The notes below the pieces were generated by a model, which ran no database searches, was not told the origin of the DNA, and saw nothing but the letters and a program-made list of their open reading frames with translations. From positions 2,149,360-2,213,359 of the forward strand of contig NZ_JACXLC010000001.1 in assembly GCF_014705715.1 (NCBI RefSeq): DNA of 64,000 nucleotides, written 5' to 3'. Each line of letters opens with the position of its first letter. Positions within the stretch are counted from its first letter, which is position 1. Source of the DNA: Erythrobacter rubeus (GTDB lineage Bacteria; Pseudomonadota; Alphaproteobacteria; Sphingomonadales; Sphingomonadaceae). This document shows positions 22,695-32,617 of the stretch, piece after piece. A program made the translations under genes and the position numbers.

Positions 22695-25064
22695 ATGAAA
22701 AAGACGTTCGTCAAACGCGCCGCATTGTTTTCAGGTTGCGCGGGATTAGCCATGCTTGCCGCGCCGGCTTTCGCGCAGGATAGCGATGCGCCCGACACTC
22801 AGGCTGGCGATGAAACCATACCGCCGACGATGGAAACGCAGGGCCAGGGCATGATCGTCACCGCGAGGCGGCGCGAGGAACGGTTGGTTGACGTTCCGCT
22901 TTCGATTACCGCGATAACCGGCGAGGCGCTCGAACAGCAGGGCGTCCTCGAAATCACCCAGGTCGCCCAGCAAGTGCCCAACATTACGCTGGAGGTCAGC
23001 CGCGGCACCAACACCACGCTCACCGCCTTCATCCGCGGGGTGGGTCAGCAGGATCCGGTTGCCGGTTTCGAGGCAGGCGTTGGCCTGTATATCGACGACG
23101 TCTACCTGAACCGCCCGCAGGCTGCTGTGCTCGACGTCTATGACGTGGAGCGGATCGAAGTGCTGCGCGGACCCCAGGGAACGCTTTACGGCCGGAACAC
23201 CATCGGCGGCGCGATCAAGTATGTCACTGCTGCATTGCCTGACGACACCAGCCTGTCGATCAGGGGGACATACGGCTCGTTCGATCAGGCCGACCTGATC
23301 ATCAGCGGCTCGACGCCGATTACCGACACTCTGAAGATCGGTGCGAGTGGAGCACGGCTGTCGCGCGGCGGCTTCGGCGACAATCTCAATCTCGGCACCG
23401 AAAACTACAACAAGGACGTGTGGGCTGCGCGCGGGACGCTCGAGTTTGACAATGGTCCGGTATTCGTTCGCTTGTCGGGCGACTACATCATCGACGAAAG
23501 CGAAGCGCGGCAGGGCTCGCGCCTTATCCCCGGCCTCCTCTCCGGCGCTCCCGTGCTGGACGACGTGTTCGATACCCGCGCGGGTCTGAATATCGTCGAA
23601 CAGGAGGTCGAGGCCTATGGCGGTGCGCTCAATATCGCGATTGAATTAACCGACAGGGTCACACTGAAATCGATCACCGGTTACCGCGAAGACAAATCGA
23701 CCACGCCGATCGATTTCGACAGCCTGCCCGCCGCCGATCTCGATGTCCCGGCGATCTACGAGAACGATCAATTCAGCCAGGAATTGCAGCTCCTTTACGA
23801 AGGCGACCGACTGTCCGGTGTGCTTGGTTTCTACTATTTGGACGCCGATGCCTTTACCGCTTTCGACGTCGCGCTGTTTACCACCGGCGACCTGATCGGG
23901 CTGCCGGGCCTGAACGCGCAGACCCTAGGCGATGTGGGGACTGAAACCTGGTCGGTCTTCGGCGATTTCACCTTCGACATAACCGACACGCTGAGCGTCT
24001 CGCTCGGTGGACGCTACACGAATGATCAGCGCACGAGCCGCGTCCTTCGCACGACGTTCATCGGCGGCTTCTCCGATCTGTTCGACCCGAACAGCGCCGC
24101 GATCCCCATCGCGGTGACCAGCGATTTCGAAGGCAGCGAGACGTTCGAGGACTTCAATCCCCGCGCCTCGATCAGCTATCAGCCGACACCGGATCACAAT
24201 TTCTACTTCACTTTCAGTCAGGGTTTCAAAGGCGGCGGTTTCGATCCGCGCGGACAGACGACTGCCGCGCCAGATTTGGACGGCGATGGCGATGTGGATT
24301 TCGACGACCAGTTCGAATTCCTGCGCTTCGAACCCGAAACGGTGGACAGCTATGAACTGGGATGGAAGGCATCGCTGCTGGACAATCGCCTGAACATCGC
24401 AATTGCGGGCTTCCTCGGCTCGTATGATGACGTCCAGATCCCCGGTTCGGTCGGGCTCGACACCAACGGGGATGGTGTCAACGACAGCTTCATCGGCATC
24501 ACATCCAACGCGGCAAGCGCGGATGTGAACGGCATCGAGTTTGAAGGGAACGCCCTGGTCGGACGCGATTTTGCCGGCGAAGGCAGCCGCCTCAATGTGA
24601 ACTGGTCGCTTGGCATCCTCGATGCGGAATTCAACACCTTCATCGATGCGTTCGGTAATGATGTCGCCGATGAAAGAGTTTTCCAGAACACGCCGGACAT
24701 CACCGGGCATATGGGCTTCGTTCTCGGCATCCCGGCAGCCGACGGAATTATCGATTTCCTCGGCAACGCTTCGCTGCGTTCGGATGCGAGCCAGTTCGAA
24801 GTGCCCAACCCGTTTCTCGATCAGGATGGCTTCGTGCTGGTCGATGCGAGCATCGTCTACACCGCCGATAGCGGGCGTTTCTCGATCGGTGCACACGGTA
24901 AGAACCTGTTCGACAAGGAATACATCGTCGCAGGTTACAATTTCGTCGCAGGCGGAACCCCGCCCGGCACACCGTTTGTCCCGACGCTCGGCCTCGAAGG
25001 CACGCTCACCGGCTTTTACGGCGATCCGCGCAGGTTCTACGTGACAGCCGAAGTCAACTTCTGA
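22695..25064 (+). CDS. TonB-dependent outer-membrane receptor under TetR control
   Basis: 789 residues from ATG 22695 (GGGAGAGG upstream). Signal peptide cleavage is expected after APAFA. A TonB-box-like GMIVTARRREE is followed by the plug (VPLSITAITGEAL, FIRGVGQQDP, RIEVLRGPQGTLYGRN) and the barrel, which closes with RRFYVTAEVNF. Two acidic loops, DLDGDGDVDFDD and DTNGDGVND, look like calcium-binding repeats. It probably imports a small hydrophobic or aromatic nutrient in response to the divergent TetR regulator; this is inferred from context only. There is a weak hairpin (AAGGGGT/ACCCCTT) just after its stop and no transport partner beside it. Confidence 0.92.
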   Translation: MKKTFVKRAALFSGCAGLAMLAAPAFAQDSDAPDTQAGDETIPPTMETQGQGMIVTARRREERLVDVPLSITAITGEALEQQGVLEITQVAQQVPNITLEVSRGTNTTLTAFIRGVGQQDPVAGFEAGVGLYIDDVYLNRPQAAVLDVYDVERIEVLRGPQGTLYGRNTIGGAIKYVTAALPDDTSLSIRGTYGSFDQADLIISGSTPITDTLKIGASGARLSRGGFGDNLNLGTENYNKDVWAARGTLEFDNGPVFVRLSGDYIIDESEARQGSRLIPGLLSGAPVLDDVFDTRAGLNIVEQEVEAYGGALNIAIELTDRVTLKSITGYREDKSTTPIDFDSLPAADLDVPAIYENDQFSQELQLLYEGDRLSGVLGFYYLDADAFTAFDVALFTTGDLIGLPGLNAQTLGDVGTETWSVFGDFTFDITDTLSVSLGGRYTNDQRTSRVLRTTFIGGFSDLFDPNSAAIPIAVTSDFEGSETFEDFNPRASISYQPTPDHNFYFTFSQGFKGGGFDPRGQTTAAPDLDGDGDVDFDDQFEFLRFEPETVDSYELGWKASLLDNRLNIAIAGFLGSYDDVQIPGSVGLDTNGDGVNDSFIGITSNAASADVNGIEFEGNALVGRDFAGEGSRLNVNWSLGILDAEFNTFIDAFGNDVADERVFQNTPDITGHMGFVLGIPAADGIIDFLGNASLRSDASQFEVPNPFLDQDGFVLVDASIVYTADSGRFSIGAHGKNLFDKEYIVAGYNFVAGGTPPGTPFVPTLGLEGTLTGFYGDPRRFYVTAEVNF

Positions 25065-25168
25065 CGCTCTCTCCAAGGGGTCGGCAAGCGCACGTTTCGG
25101 GCGCTCTCCGGCCCCAACCCCTTCTGCGCACTTTCAAATGTCATGCGAAGCGGGCATAGGCGCTCCCC

Positions 25169-26449
25169 ATGCATGATATCCGCCTGATCAGGGACGATCC
25201 CGAAGCTTTCGATGCAGCGCTTGCACGCCGAGGCATCGACCCGGTGGCCAAGGGCATCCTCGCGCTGGACGAGGAACGCCGCGCGGTGGCAACCGAGCTG
25301 CAAGAGGTGCAGGCCCGCCGCAACGAAGCCTCGAAAGCAATCGGGCAGGCCATGGGTCAGGGCGATACCGAGAAAGCGGAAGCGCTCAAGGCCGAAGTCG
25401 CTCAGATAAAACAGGACATGCCCGAGCTCGAAGCGCGCGAGAAGGAGCTGGGAAACAAGCTGCAATACGCGCTGCTATCCCTACCCAACGTTCTCGACCC
25501 ATCGGTGCCGGATGGCGCGGGCGAAGAAAACAATGTGTTTTTGCGCGAATGGGGTGAGAAACCGCATTTCGACTTCGAGCCGCAGGAGCATGCCGACATG
25601 GCGCCGGCCCTCGGAATGGATTTCGAAACCGGTGCCAAGATTTCGGGCGCGCGCTTTACATTTTTGCGCGGCGATATGGCGCGTCTGCACCGTGCGCTGG
25701 GTCAATTCATGCTCGACACCAACACGCGCGAGCATGGCTTCACCGAATGCAATCCGCCGCTCCTGATCAATGAAGAGGCGGGATACGGCACAGGGCAATT
25801 GCCGAAATTCGCAGAGGATCTGTTCCGCACGACCGACGATCGCCTGCTGATTTCCACATCGGAAATGGTGCTCGGCAATTCGTTCCGTGAACAAATTTAC
25901 GCTGAAAGCGACTTTCCAATGCGCTTGACGGCGCTCACGCCCTGCTTCCGATCCGAAGCGGGCGCCGCCGGGCGCGATACGCGCGGTTTCATTCGCCAGC
26001 ACCAGTTCGAAAAGGTCGAGATGATCGTTGCTGCGCTTCCCGAAGATGCAGCGCAAGAGCATGAGCGGATCACATCGATTGCCGAGGGACTGCTGCAGGC
26101 GCTCGGTCTGCATTACCGCGTGATGGCGCTGTGCGCAGGCGACATGGGCGCTACCATGATGAAGACCTACGACCTTGAGGTCTGGCTTCCCGGGCAAGGT
26201 GCCTATCGCGAAATCAGCTCGTGTTCGAATGGAGGGACTTACCAGCCGCGGCGGATGAACGCCCGCTACCGGCCGGAAGGATCAAAGAAAACCGAGTATT
26301 TTCATCTCTTGAACGGCTCCGGCCTGGCCGTCGGCCGGACATTGGTCGCGGTGATCGAGAATTACCAGCAGGCCGATGGCAGCGTTATCGTGCCCGAGGC
26401 ACTGCATCCCTATATAGGCGGGCTGACCAAGCTGGAGCCGACCACCTGA
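25169..26449 (+). CDS. serS: serine-tRNA ligase
   Basis: 426 residues, the normal bacterial length. The N-terminal part (MHDIRLIRDDPEAF to about residue 100) is the antiparallel coiled-coil arm that reads tRNA-Ser. The class II catalytic core follows with motif 2 (FRSEAGAAGRDTRG, then RQHQFEKVE) and motif 3 region (GGTYQPRRMNARYR, and GLAVGRTLVAVIEN). It charges tRNA-Ser with serine in the cytosol. Its stop overlaps the surE start by one base (TGATG), so the two are coupled. Confidence 0.98.
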   Translation: MHDIRLIRDDPEAFDAALARRGIDPVAKGILALDEERRAVATELQEVQARRNEASKAIGQAMGQGDTEKAEALKAEVAQIKQDMPELEAREKELGNKLQYALLSLPNVLDPSVPDGAGEENNVFLREWGEKPHFDFEPQEHADMAPALGMDFETGAKISGARFTFLRGDMARLHRALGQFMLDTNTREHGFTECNPPLLINEEAGYGTGQLPKFAEDLFRTTDDRLLISTSEMVLGNSFREQIYAESDFPMRLTALTPCFRSEAGAAGRDTRGFIRQHQFEKVEMIVAALPEDAAQEHERITSIAEGLLQALGLHYRVMALCAGDMGATMMKTYDLEVWLPGQGAYREISSCSNGGTYQPRRMNARYRPEGSKKTEYFHLLNGSGLAVGRTLVAVIENYQQADGSVIVPEALHPYIGGLTKLEPTT

Positions 26450-27213
26450 TGCGTATTCTCCTCACCAATGACGATGGCTACCACGCCCCCGGTTTCGAGG
26501 TGCTGGAAGAGATCGCGCGGCAGTTTTCCGACGATATTTGGGTCTGCGCCCCGTCCGAGGAGCAGTCGGGCGCAGGGCATTCGCTGACGCTCAATCATCC
26601 GGTCCGTCTCCAGCAATTCGCCGAGCGCCGCTTTGCCGTCACCGGCACCCCGACCGACAGCGTGATGATGGCCCTGCGCGAGGTTATGGATGGTCCGCCG
26701 GATCTTATCCTCTCCGGCGTCAATCGCGGAGCCAATCTGGGCGATGACATCACCTATTCGGGGACGGTATCCGCCGCTATCGAAGGCGCGCTCGCCGGAG
26801 TCAGAGCGATCGCGCTGAGCCAGGTCTATTCACGCGAGAGCGCGGGAAATGGGGACCTGTTCGCCGCTGCGCGCGAGTGGGGGCCCAAAGTGCTCAAGCC
26901 GCTGCTCGATGCCCCGTTCGACGATAGAACACTCGTCAACATTAACTTCCCACCCCGAGCGCCGGATGACGTGCAAGGCATCAGGGTCGTCCGCCAAGGC
27001 TTTCACGATTATTCACGCGGCTCCATCGTCGAAGGCAAGGACCCGCGCGGTCACCGCTATTTCTGGTTTGGTCTGCACGCCATCGAGCACACCCTCGACC
27101 AAGGCACCGATCTGGAAGCGATCGATGATGGCTATATTGCCGTTACGCCGCTTCAACTCGACCTGACGCATCATTCATCGCTCGATGCGATGGCAGCACG
27201 GTTTCGGGATTAG
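26449..27213 (+). CDS. surE: 5'/3'-nucleotidase SurE
   Basis: 254 residues. It begins MRILLTNDDGYHAPG, with the Asp-Asp pair that binds the catalytic divalent metal; SGVNRGANLGDDITYSGTV supplies the Asn and Ser of the active site, and PTDSVMMAL is also conserved. SurE dephosphorylates nucleoside monophosphates and helps stationary-phase survival. The start is fixed by the one-base overlap with serS. serS-surE pairing is common in alphaproteobacteria. Confidence 0.97.
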   Translation: MRILLTNDDGYHAPGFEVLEEIARQFSDDIWVCAPSEEQSGAGHSLTLNHPVRLQQFAERRFAVTGTPTDSVMMALREVMDGPPDLILSGVNRGANLGDDITYSGTVSAAIEGALAGVRAIALSQVYSRESAGNGDLFAAAREWGPKVLKPLLDAPFDDRTLVNINFPPRAPDDVQGIRVVRQGFHDYSRGSIVEGKDPRGHRYFWFGLHAIEHTLDQGTDLEAIDDGYIAVTPLQLDLTHHSSLDAMAARFRD

Positions 27214-27233
27214 GCGGCGCGGCAGGGGACACC

Positions 27234-28325
27234 ATGGCAAAACGCGAAACCGACCGCATCTTCACGGCCAAGCCGGACAAGGTTGTCGCTGCGAGCAAGT
27301 TCAAGCCGCTGCGCCGCGCAGTGAAAATCCCGGTCTGGGGCGATCTCGGCATCCGCATCGGCCTTGCACTGTTCCTCATCTTTATCGTTGTGATGATCCA
27401 CTGGTTCGATCGCGACGGACTGGTGGACAGCGTCGATGGCGAAGTCAGCTTCCTCGACATCGTCTATTTCACGATGATCTCGATCACGACGACCGGGTTC
27501 GGCGACATTGCTCCGGTCACCGACAGCGCGCGCCTGATCGAAGCGGTGATCGTGACGCCGATCCGGTTCGCGGTCTTTTTCATTTTCGTGGGCACCGCCT
27601 ACAATTTCATTATCAAGCGCAGCTGGGAGAAATGGCGAATGGCCCGTATCCAGGAGAAACTTTCCGGTCATGTGGTCGTGCTGGGCTACGGCATTTCGGG
27701 CTCGCAAAGCGTCGAGGAACTGATCGAGCGCGGCACCGATGCCCGCAAGATCGTGGTGGTCGATCCCAGCGAAGAACGCCTCACAGCCGCAGAGAAGCTG
27801 GGCGTCAATGTCATGGCCGCCGACGCAACTCGCGACGAGACACTGAAAGCGGTCCGCATTCAGGAAGCGCAGACTGTGCTCGTGTCCGCGGGGCGTGACG
27901 ACACCTCTATCCTCATCGTGCTCACGGTGCGCCACCTCGCACCGAAAGTACCGATCAGCGTGGTCGTGCGCGCAGACGACAATGAACTGCTCGCGCGTCA
28001 GGCAGGCGCGAACAATGTCATCAATCCGGTCCGATTTACCGGTTTGCTGCTCGCAGGCTCGGCCAAAGGCGCGCATATCGCCGAATACCTTTCAGACCTC
28101 GCCTCCGTCACCGGCCGCGTCCAACTAGTCGAACGGGTGGTCAAGGAGGAGGAATGCGGCAGCTCGATCGCCGAGCTAAGCAGCGGTGGCCGGGGCCTGC
28201 GGATCTACCGCAACGGGCGCGCGATCGGGTATTGGGAAGAGGAATGCCAGAGCCTCCAACCCGGCGACGTCATCGTCGAAATCGTTGCGACAGAGAACGG
28301 TACAACCCAAGGCGACGGGCACTAA
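27234..28325 (+). CDS. two-TM potassium channel with RCK domain (MthK-like)
   Basis: 363 residues. Two membrane helices flank a pore loop with the selectivity filter TTTGFGD at 85-91 (the canonical filter is TVGYGD or TTGFGD). A TrkA-N/RCK domain begins near 145 with VVVLGYGISGSQ, and a TrkA-C-like region closes the protein. It would form a gated K+ channel in the inner membrane that responds to nucleotides or ions. It starts 20 bp after surE. Its 3' end is 6 bp from the convergent DUF1761 gene. Confidence 0.88.
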   Translation: MAKRETDRIFTAKPDKVVAASKFKPLRRAVKIPVWGDLGIRIGLALFLIFIVVMIHWFDRDGLVDSVDGEVSFLDIVYFTMISITTTGFGDIAPVTDSARLIEAVIVTPIRFAVFFIFVGTAYNFIIKRSWEKWRMARIQEKLSGHVVVLGYGISGSQSVEELIERGTDARKIVVVDPSEERLTAAEKLGVNVMAADATRDETLKAVRIQEAQTVLVSAGRDDTSILIVLTVRHLAPKVPISVVVRADDNELLARQAGANNVINPVRFTGLLLAGSAKGAHIAEYLSDLASVTGRVQLVERVVKEEECGSSIAELSSGGRGLRIYRNGRAIGYWEEECQSLQPGDVIVEIVATENGTTQGDGH

Positions 28326-28331
28326 AGCCGC

Positions 28332-28730
28332 TTAGCGGAAGAGCACGAACACCCCGCCCATCGCTGCCATGCCGACGAGGAAGTGGCCTGCATCGATGAG
28401 GAAATGTGTGAAGGTCTTGCGCAGATAGAGGTAGTTGATCCCGATTGCCGGGATCATCACGCCGACTGCAAAACCGACCGCCATCATCATGATCACATGC
28501 GGTGCCGGATTGGTGCGCGCAAGCAGGTGCCAGAGCACCATTGCGATCAGCATTTCGAACAGAAATGTCAGTCCGAAAATCAGAAACATGTTTCCGGATT
28601 GGACCTGCTCGTCCGATATCCCGGCTGCCTTCTGCCACGCCTTACCGAAGATGACGCCGTACCAGAGCGCGCCTACGACGAAGAATGCCGCGGCACCTGC
28701 AAGCACCGGCCATAGTGCAAAATCATCCAT
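28332..28730 (-). CDS. DUF1761 membrane protein
   Basis: 132 residues with four predicted membrane helices, starting MDDFALWPVLAGAAAFFVVGA with the typical G-x-L-W-Y-G-x2-F-G-K-A-W motif of DUF1761 after the first helix. The function is unknown. It is monocistronic and convergent with the K+ channel gene; a 67-bp gap separates its start from the divergent rimO start. Confidence 0.8.
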   Translation of the reverse strand: MDDFALWPVLAGAAAFFVVGALWYGVIFGKAWQKAAGISDEQVQSGNMFLIFGLTFLFEMLIAMVLWHLLARTNPAPHVIMMMAVGFAVGVMIPAIGINYLYLRKTFTHFLIDAGHFLVGMAAMGGVFVLFR

Positions 28731-28797
28731 CCTGGTCCTCCCTGCCGTTTGACTAAGCTAGCGCAAAACGCTGTTGCGGTGTAGAGGGCCGCGCATC

Positions 28798-30171
28798 ATG
28801 ACCGTTAGCAGTACCACTCTCCCTGATCAGAAACGCGTCGGCATGGTCTCGCTCGGCTGCCCCAAGGCGCTGGTCGATTCCGAGCGCATCCTCACTCGCC
28901 TGCGCGCGGACGGGTATGCGATGTCGCCCGATTATGCAGGCGCGGATGTGGTGCTCGTAAACACATGCGGCTTTCTAGACAGCGCGAAAGAAGAAAGTCT
29001 TTCGGCCATTGGCGAGGCAATCGCGGAAAACGGCAGAGTTATAGTGACCGGATGCATGGGCGAAGAAGCCGACGCGATCCGCGCCGCGCACCCTCAGGTA
29101 CTCGCAGTCACAGGGGCGCACCAATACGAGCAGGTGGTTGAGGCCGTCCACGAACACGCGCCGCCCAGCCAAGGCCCCTTCGTCGACTTGATCCCGCAGC
29201 CTGATATCAAGCTGACCCCGCGCCATTACAGCTATCTGAAAATCTCGGAAGGCTGCAATCATTCCTGCGCGTTTTGCATCATCCCGCAGCTTCGCGGAAA
29301 GCTTGCCAGCCGCCGGATCGATGCGGTCCTTCGCGAGGCGGAAAAGCTGGTCGCCGCAGGGACTAAGGAATTGCTCGTCATAAGCCAGGATACGTCCGCC
29401 TATGGTGTCGATACCCGGCATGAGGAACGCGACTGGAAAGGTTCGCCCGTCCGCGCGCACATGACCGATCTCGCCCGTGAGCTCGGCCAATTGCGCACCG
29501 CCGATGACCGCGCCCCGTGGGTTCGTCTGCACTATGTCTACCCCTACCCGCATGTCGACAAGGTCATTCCGTTAATGGCTGAAGGCCTGCTGACCCCGTA
29601 CCTAGACATTCCGTTCCAGCACGCCTCGCCCCGGGTGCTCAAGCTGATGCGCCGCCCCGCAAACGAGGCCAAGGTGCTCGACCGCCTCAAGGCGTGGCGC
29701 GAGATATGCCCGGACATCGCGGTGCGATCCTCTTTCGTCGTCGGCTTCCCCGGTGAAACCGAGGACGATTTCGAATATCTGGTGGACTGGCTCGAAGAGG
29801 CGCAGCTCGACCGTGTTGGAGCATTCCGGTTCGAACCCGTCGAGGGTGCAGCCGCCAACGACCTGCCAGATCCAGTGCCCGAAGAGGTGAAAGAAGAACG
29901 CTACGCCCGGCTCATGGAAGTAACCGAGCGGATCAGCGCGGCCAGACTGGCGGCGAAAGTCGGACGGACCATTCCGGTCATAATCGACGAAGTCGGCGAG
30001 GCGGACGAAGATGGCGATATCGGCGCCACCGGGCGCAGTCAGGCAGATGCGCCGGAAATCGACGGTGCAGTATACCTGCGCAATGTGCCGGGCACATTGG
30101 CTGCGGGCGATGTCGTCGATGCCGCGATCGAGGACGCCGATGCACATGATCTGTTCGGCGTGATCGCCTGA
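28798..30171 (+). CDS. rimO: ribosomal protein S12 methylthiotransferase
   Basis: 457 residues from ATG 28798 (a GTG lies 24 bp upstream in frame). The N-terminal UPF0004 domain holds three cluster cysteines ([28 protein letters not shown]). The radical-SAM motif CNHSCAFC starts at residue 153, and a TRAM-like C-terminal domain follows. RimO adds a methylthio group to an Asp of ribosomal protein S12 using two 4Fe-4S clusters and [14 protein letters not shown] and the C-terminal pattern separate it from MiaB. Confidence 0.96.
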   Translation: MTVSSTTLPDQKRVGMVSLGCPKALVDSERILTRLRADGYAMSPDYAGADVVLVNTCGFLDSAKEESLSAIGEAIAENGRVIVTGCMGEEADAIRAAHPQVLAVTGAHQYEQVVEAVHEHAPPSQGPFVDLIPQPDIKLTPRHYSYLKISEGCNHSCAFCIIPQLRGKLASRRIDAVLREAEKLVAAGTKELLVISQDTSAYGVDTRHEERDWKGSPVRAHMTDLARELGQLRTADDRAPWVRLHYVYPYPHVDKVIPLMAEGLLTPYLDIPFQHASPRVLKLMRRPANEAKVLDRLKAWREICPDIAVRSSFVVGFPGETEDDFEYLVDWLEEAQLDRVGAFRFEPVEGAAANDLPDPVPEEVKEERYARLMEVTERISAARLAAKVGRTIPVIIDEVGEADEDGDIGATGRSQADAPEIDGAVYLRNVPGTLAAGDVVDAAIEDADAHDLFGVIA

Positions 30172-30250
30172 TCACACGTCAACTTGCGCTTAATTCAGCT
30201 GCAGTGCCCGTAATCGGGAACCACTAGGCCTGCGGACCCTTGGCTAGGTG

Positions 30251-31054
30251 ATGGCCATTCAGATCAAAACCAGCTTCGCCTTCGAGACCGAGCAGCCCAC
30301 CGACGCGCTTTTGCAGTTCGAAGCGGCGGCGCTGCCGGAACAGGGTATTGTCTCGGCGAGTACCGAACTGAGCGATGCCGAGCACTTGGCACGGGTCGCC
30401 GCGCAGGATGATATCGGAGAGCGCATCTGGATCCGTTCGAAAGGACGTTTCGAGGTAAGCTACGAAGCGGTGGTCGAGCCTCGGCGTATTGCGACCGACC
30501 TCGCGCCGCTATCCGCGCTCGACCCGCATGATCTGCCAGGCGAGGCGGTGCAGTACCTGCTCGACTCCCGCTATTGCCATGCGGACCGGTTCCAGAATTT
30601 CGTGTCTTCGGAATTTGGCGAAAGCAGCGGCGGCGAGCGGATAGACGCGATTTCGCAGTGGCTTCAGCAGCACTTCAGTTACTCGCCCGGCGCCAGCAAT
30701 CCCTCGACCACCGCGATCGACAGCATGATCGCCAGAGAGGGCATCTGCCGGGACTACGCTCACGTTCTCATTACGCTCGCTCGCGCTTCGACCATCCCGG
30801 CGCGCTATGTCGCCTGCTATGCGCCGGGCGTCACCCCGCCCGATTTTCATGCAGTAGCGGAGGTGTTTCTGGCCGATCCCAGCCGCGATGACGGAGGGGC
30901 ATGGCAGATCATCGATGCGACGGGGATGGCCGACCCTGCCAAAACCGCCAAAATCGGCGTCGGGCGCGATGCCGCCGATGTCAGCTTCCTGACGACATTC
31001 GGGCGCAATCAGTTTCTGTACTCCAACGTCGAAGTGACCGAGCACGAAGACTAG
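30251..31054 (+). CDS. transglutaminase-like domain protein
   Basis: 267 residues from ATG 30251 (a GTG lies directly before). The N-terminal half is a beta-rich bacterial transglutaminase-associated region. The catalytic triad lies in REGICRDYAHVLI (Cys near 166), DFHAVAEVFL (His) and IIDATG (Asp). The family includes peptidases and cross-linking enzymes; no signal peptide is seen, so it acts in the cytosol. Between it and rimO there are 79 bp with no recognised signal. It stands alone ahead of the zwf operon. Confidence 0.88.
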   Translation: MAIQIKTSFAFETEQPTDALLQFEAAALPEQGIVSASTELSDAEHLARVAAQDDIGERIWIRSKGRFEVSYEAVVEPRRIATDLAPLSALDPHDLPGEAVQYLLDSRYCHADRFQNFVSSEFGESSGGERIDAISQWLQQHFSYSPGASNPSTTAIDSMIAREGICRDYAHVLITLARASTIPARYVACYAPGVTPPDFHAVAEVFLADPSRDDGGAWQIIDATGMADPAKTAKIGVGRDAADVSFLTTFGRNQFLYSNVEVTEHED

Positions 31055-31153
31055 CACGGGACTATAGCCCCTACGCGTGCATCTCGCTAATATTGCTGGA
31101 AAGAGGCGCGGAATCCCCTTCCCGGCCCCCTGCGAACAGAGGAAATACGCTTT

Positions 31154-32617
31154 ATGGTCGCACCAGCGATTACGGCAGATCGCCTGCTTTTGTTTGGCGC
31201 CACCGGCGATCTGGCACGACGGATGCTGCTTCCCAGCCTGTGCGCTCTCGATGCCGATGGATTGCTGACCGAGAATCTGCGGATCATCGGCACGGCGCGG
31301 AGCGAGATGGACGACAACACGTTTCGCGATATGGCGCGCGAGGCGCTGGAGACGTTTCTGCCCGCAGAGCGACGCGGCGGCATGGCGACATTTCTTAATC
31401 GACTGTCGTATCAGGCGCTCGATGCGACGACTCTGACAGGATATGAAGCCCTGGCGGAGAAGGTTGGCCCTTCCGACAACGCCAACGAAGATGGGGGGCT
31501 CGCCATCTTCCTGTCGACCGCGCCGAGCCTGTTCGGTCCCACCATCGCCGGGTTGAAACATGCTGGTCTGACAGGCGACCATGTCCGCATCGGCCTCGAA
31601 AAGCCGCTTGGCACCGATCTGGAATCGAGCTGCGCAATCAACGATGCGGTGGCCGATGCGTTCACCGAAGACCGGATTTTCCGCATCGATCACTATCTCG
31701 GCAAGGAAACGGTCCAGAACCTGCTGGCGCTGCGCTTTGCCAATATCCTGTTCGAGCCGATCTGGAATTCCAACTATATCGAGCACGTCCAGATAACGGT
31801 CGCCGAAACTGTCGGGCTGGAGGGCCGCGTCGCGTTCTACGACGATGCCGGGGCACTGCGCGACATGGTGCAGAACCACATGCTGCAATTGCTCGCTCTT
31901 GTTGCGATGGAGCCGCCGACCAGCTTCGATGCCACCGCGGTGCGCGACGAAAAGGTGAAGGTCCTGCGCGCGCTGCGCCGGGTCGAGGCGAACGAGACGG
32001 TTACCGGCCAGTACCGTGCAGGCGCGATCAAGGGCGAAGCGGTGCCCGGCTATGACGATGAACTGGGCAAGGAAAGCGACACAGAAACCTTCGCCGCGAT
32101 CAAGGCGCATGTCGACAATTGGCGCTGGAAAGGCGTCCCCTTTTACCTGCGCACTGGCAAACGGCTTCCGGAACGCGTGACCGAAATCGTCGTGCGCTTC
32201 CGCTGCGTGCCGCATTCGATCTTCGAACAGATGGGCGCGACCATGCAGCCCAACAGCCTCGTCATCGGCATTCAGCCGGAGGAGAACATCACGCTGTCGC
32301 TTATGGCGAAAGTTCCGGGATTGGGCGTCGATGGCGTGCGGCTGCGCGAAGTTCCGCTGGAAATCACCATGCCCGATGCCTTTGTCGGTCAGCATCGCCG
32401 CATCGCCTACGAACGCCTGCTGCTCGATCTGATCAACGCCGACCAGACCCTGTTCGTCCGCCGCGACGAGGTCGAGGCGCAGTGGCACTGGGTCGATGCC
32501 ATTCGCGAGGTCTGGGAAGCCGCCGACATCAAGCCAAAAACCTATGGCGCCGGAAGCTGGGGGCCGAGCGCGGCCATCGCCCTTGCCGAGCGGGACGGAG
32601 TTAGCTGGCATGAATAA
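31154..32617 (+). CDS. zwf: glucose-6-phosphate 1-dehydrogenase
   Basis: 487 residues. The NADP-binding loop [14 protein letters not shown] is at residue about 10, [10 protein letters not shown] contributes to the substrate site, and [15 protein letters not shown] carries the catalytic His region. It oxidises glucose 6-phosphate to 6-phosphogluconolactone, the first step of the Entner-Doudoroff and pentose phosphate routes. Its stop overlaps the start of edd by 8 bp. No 6-phosphogluconolactonase gene lies between zwf and edd. Confidence 0.97.
   Translation: MVAPAITADRLLLFGATGDLARRMLLPSLCALDADGLLTENLRIIGTARSEMDDNTFRDMAREALETFLPAERRGGMATFLNRLSYQALDATTLTGYEALAEKVGPSDNANEDGGLAIFLSTAPSLFGPTIAGLKHAGLTGDHVRIGLEKPLGTDLESSCAINDAVADAFTEDRIFRIDHYLGKETVQNLLALRFANILFEPIWNSNYIEHVQITVAETVGLEGRVAFYDDAGALRDMVQNHMLQLLALVAMEPPTSFDATAVRDEKVKVLRALRRVEANETVTGQYRAGAIKGEAVPGYDDELGKESDTETFAAIKAHVDNWRWKGVPFYLRTGKRLPERVTEIVVRFRCVPHSIFEQMGATMQPNSLVIGIQPEENITLSLMAKVPGLGVDGVRLREVPLEITMPDAFVGQHRRIAYERLLLDLINADQTLFVRRDEVEAQWHWVDAIREVWEAADIKPKTYGAGSWGPSAAIALAERDGVSWHE

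Noticed and set aside
23925..25076. A leftward ORF of 383 codons opposite the receptor gene
   Set aside because: It is the antisense of a clear TonB receptor and lacks any domain pattern.
25070..25125. Terminator after the TetR-linked receptor
   Set aside because: Only a 7-bp stem (AAGGGGT/ACCCCTT) with a loop of more than 25 nt and no U-tract; too weak to list.
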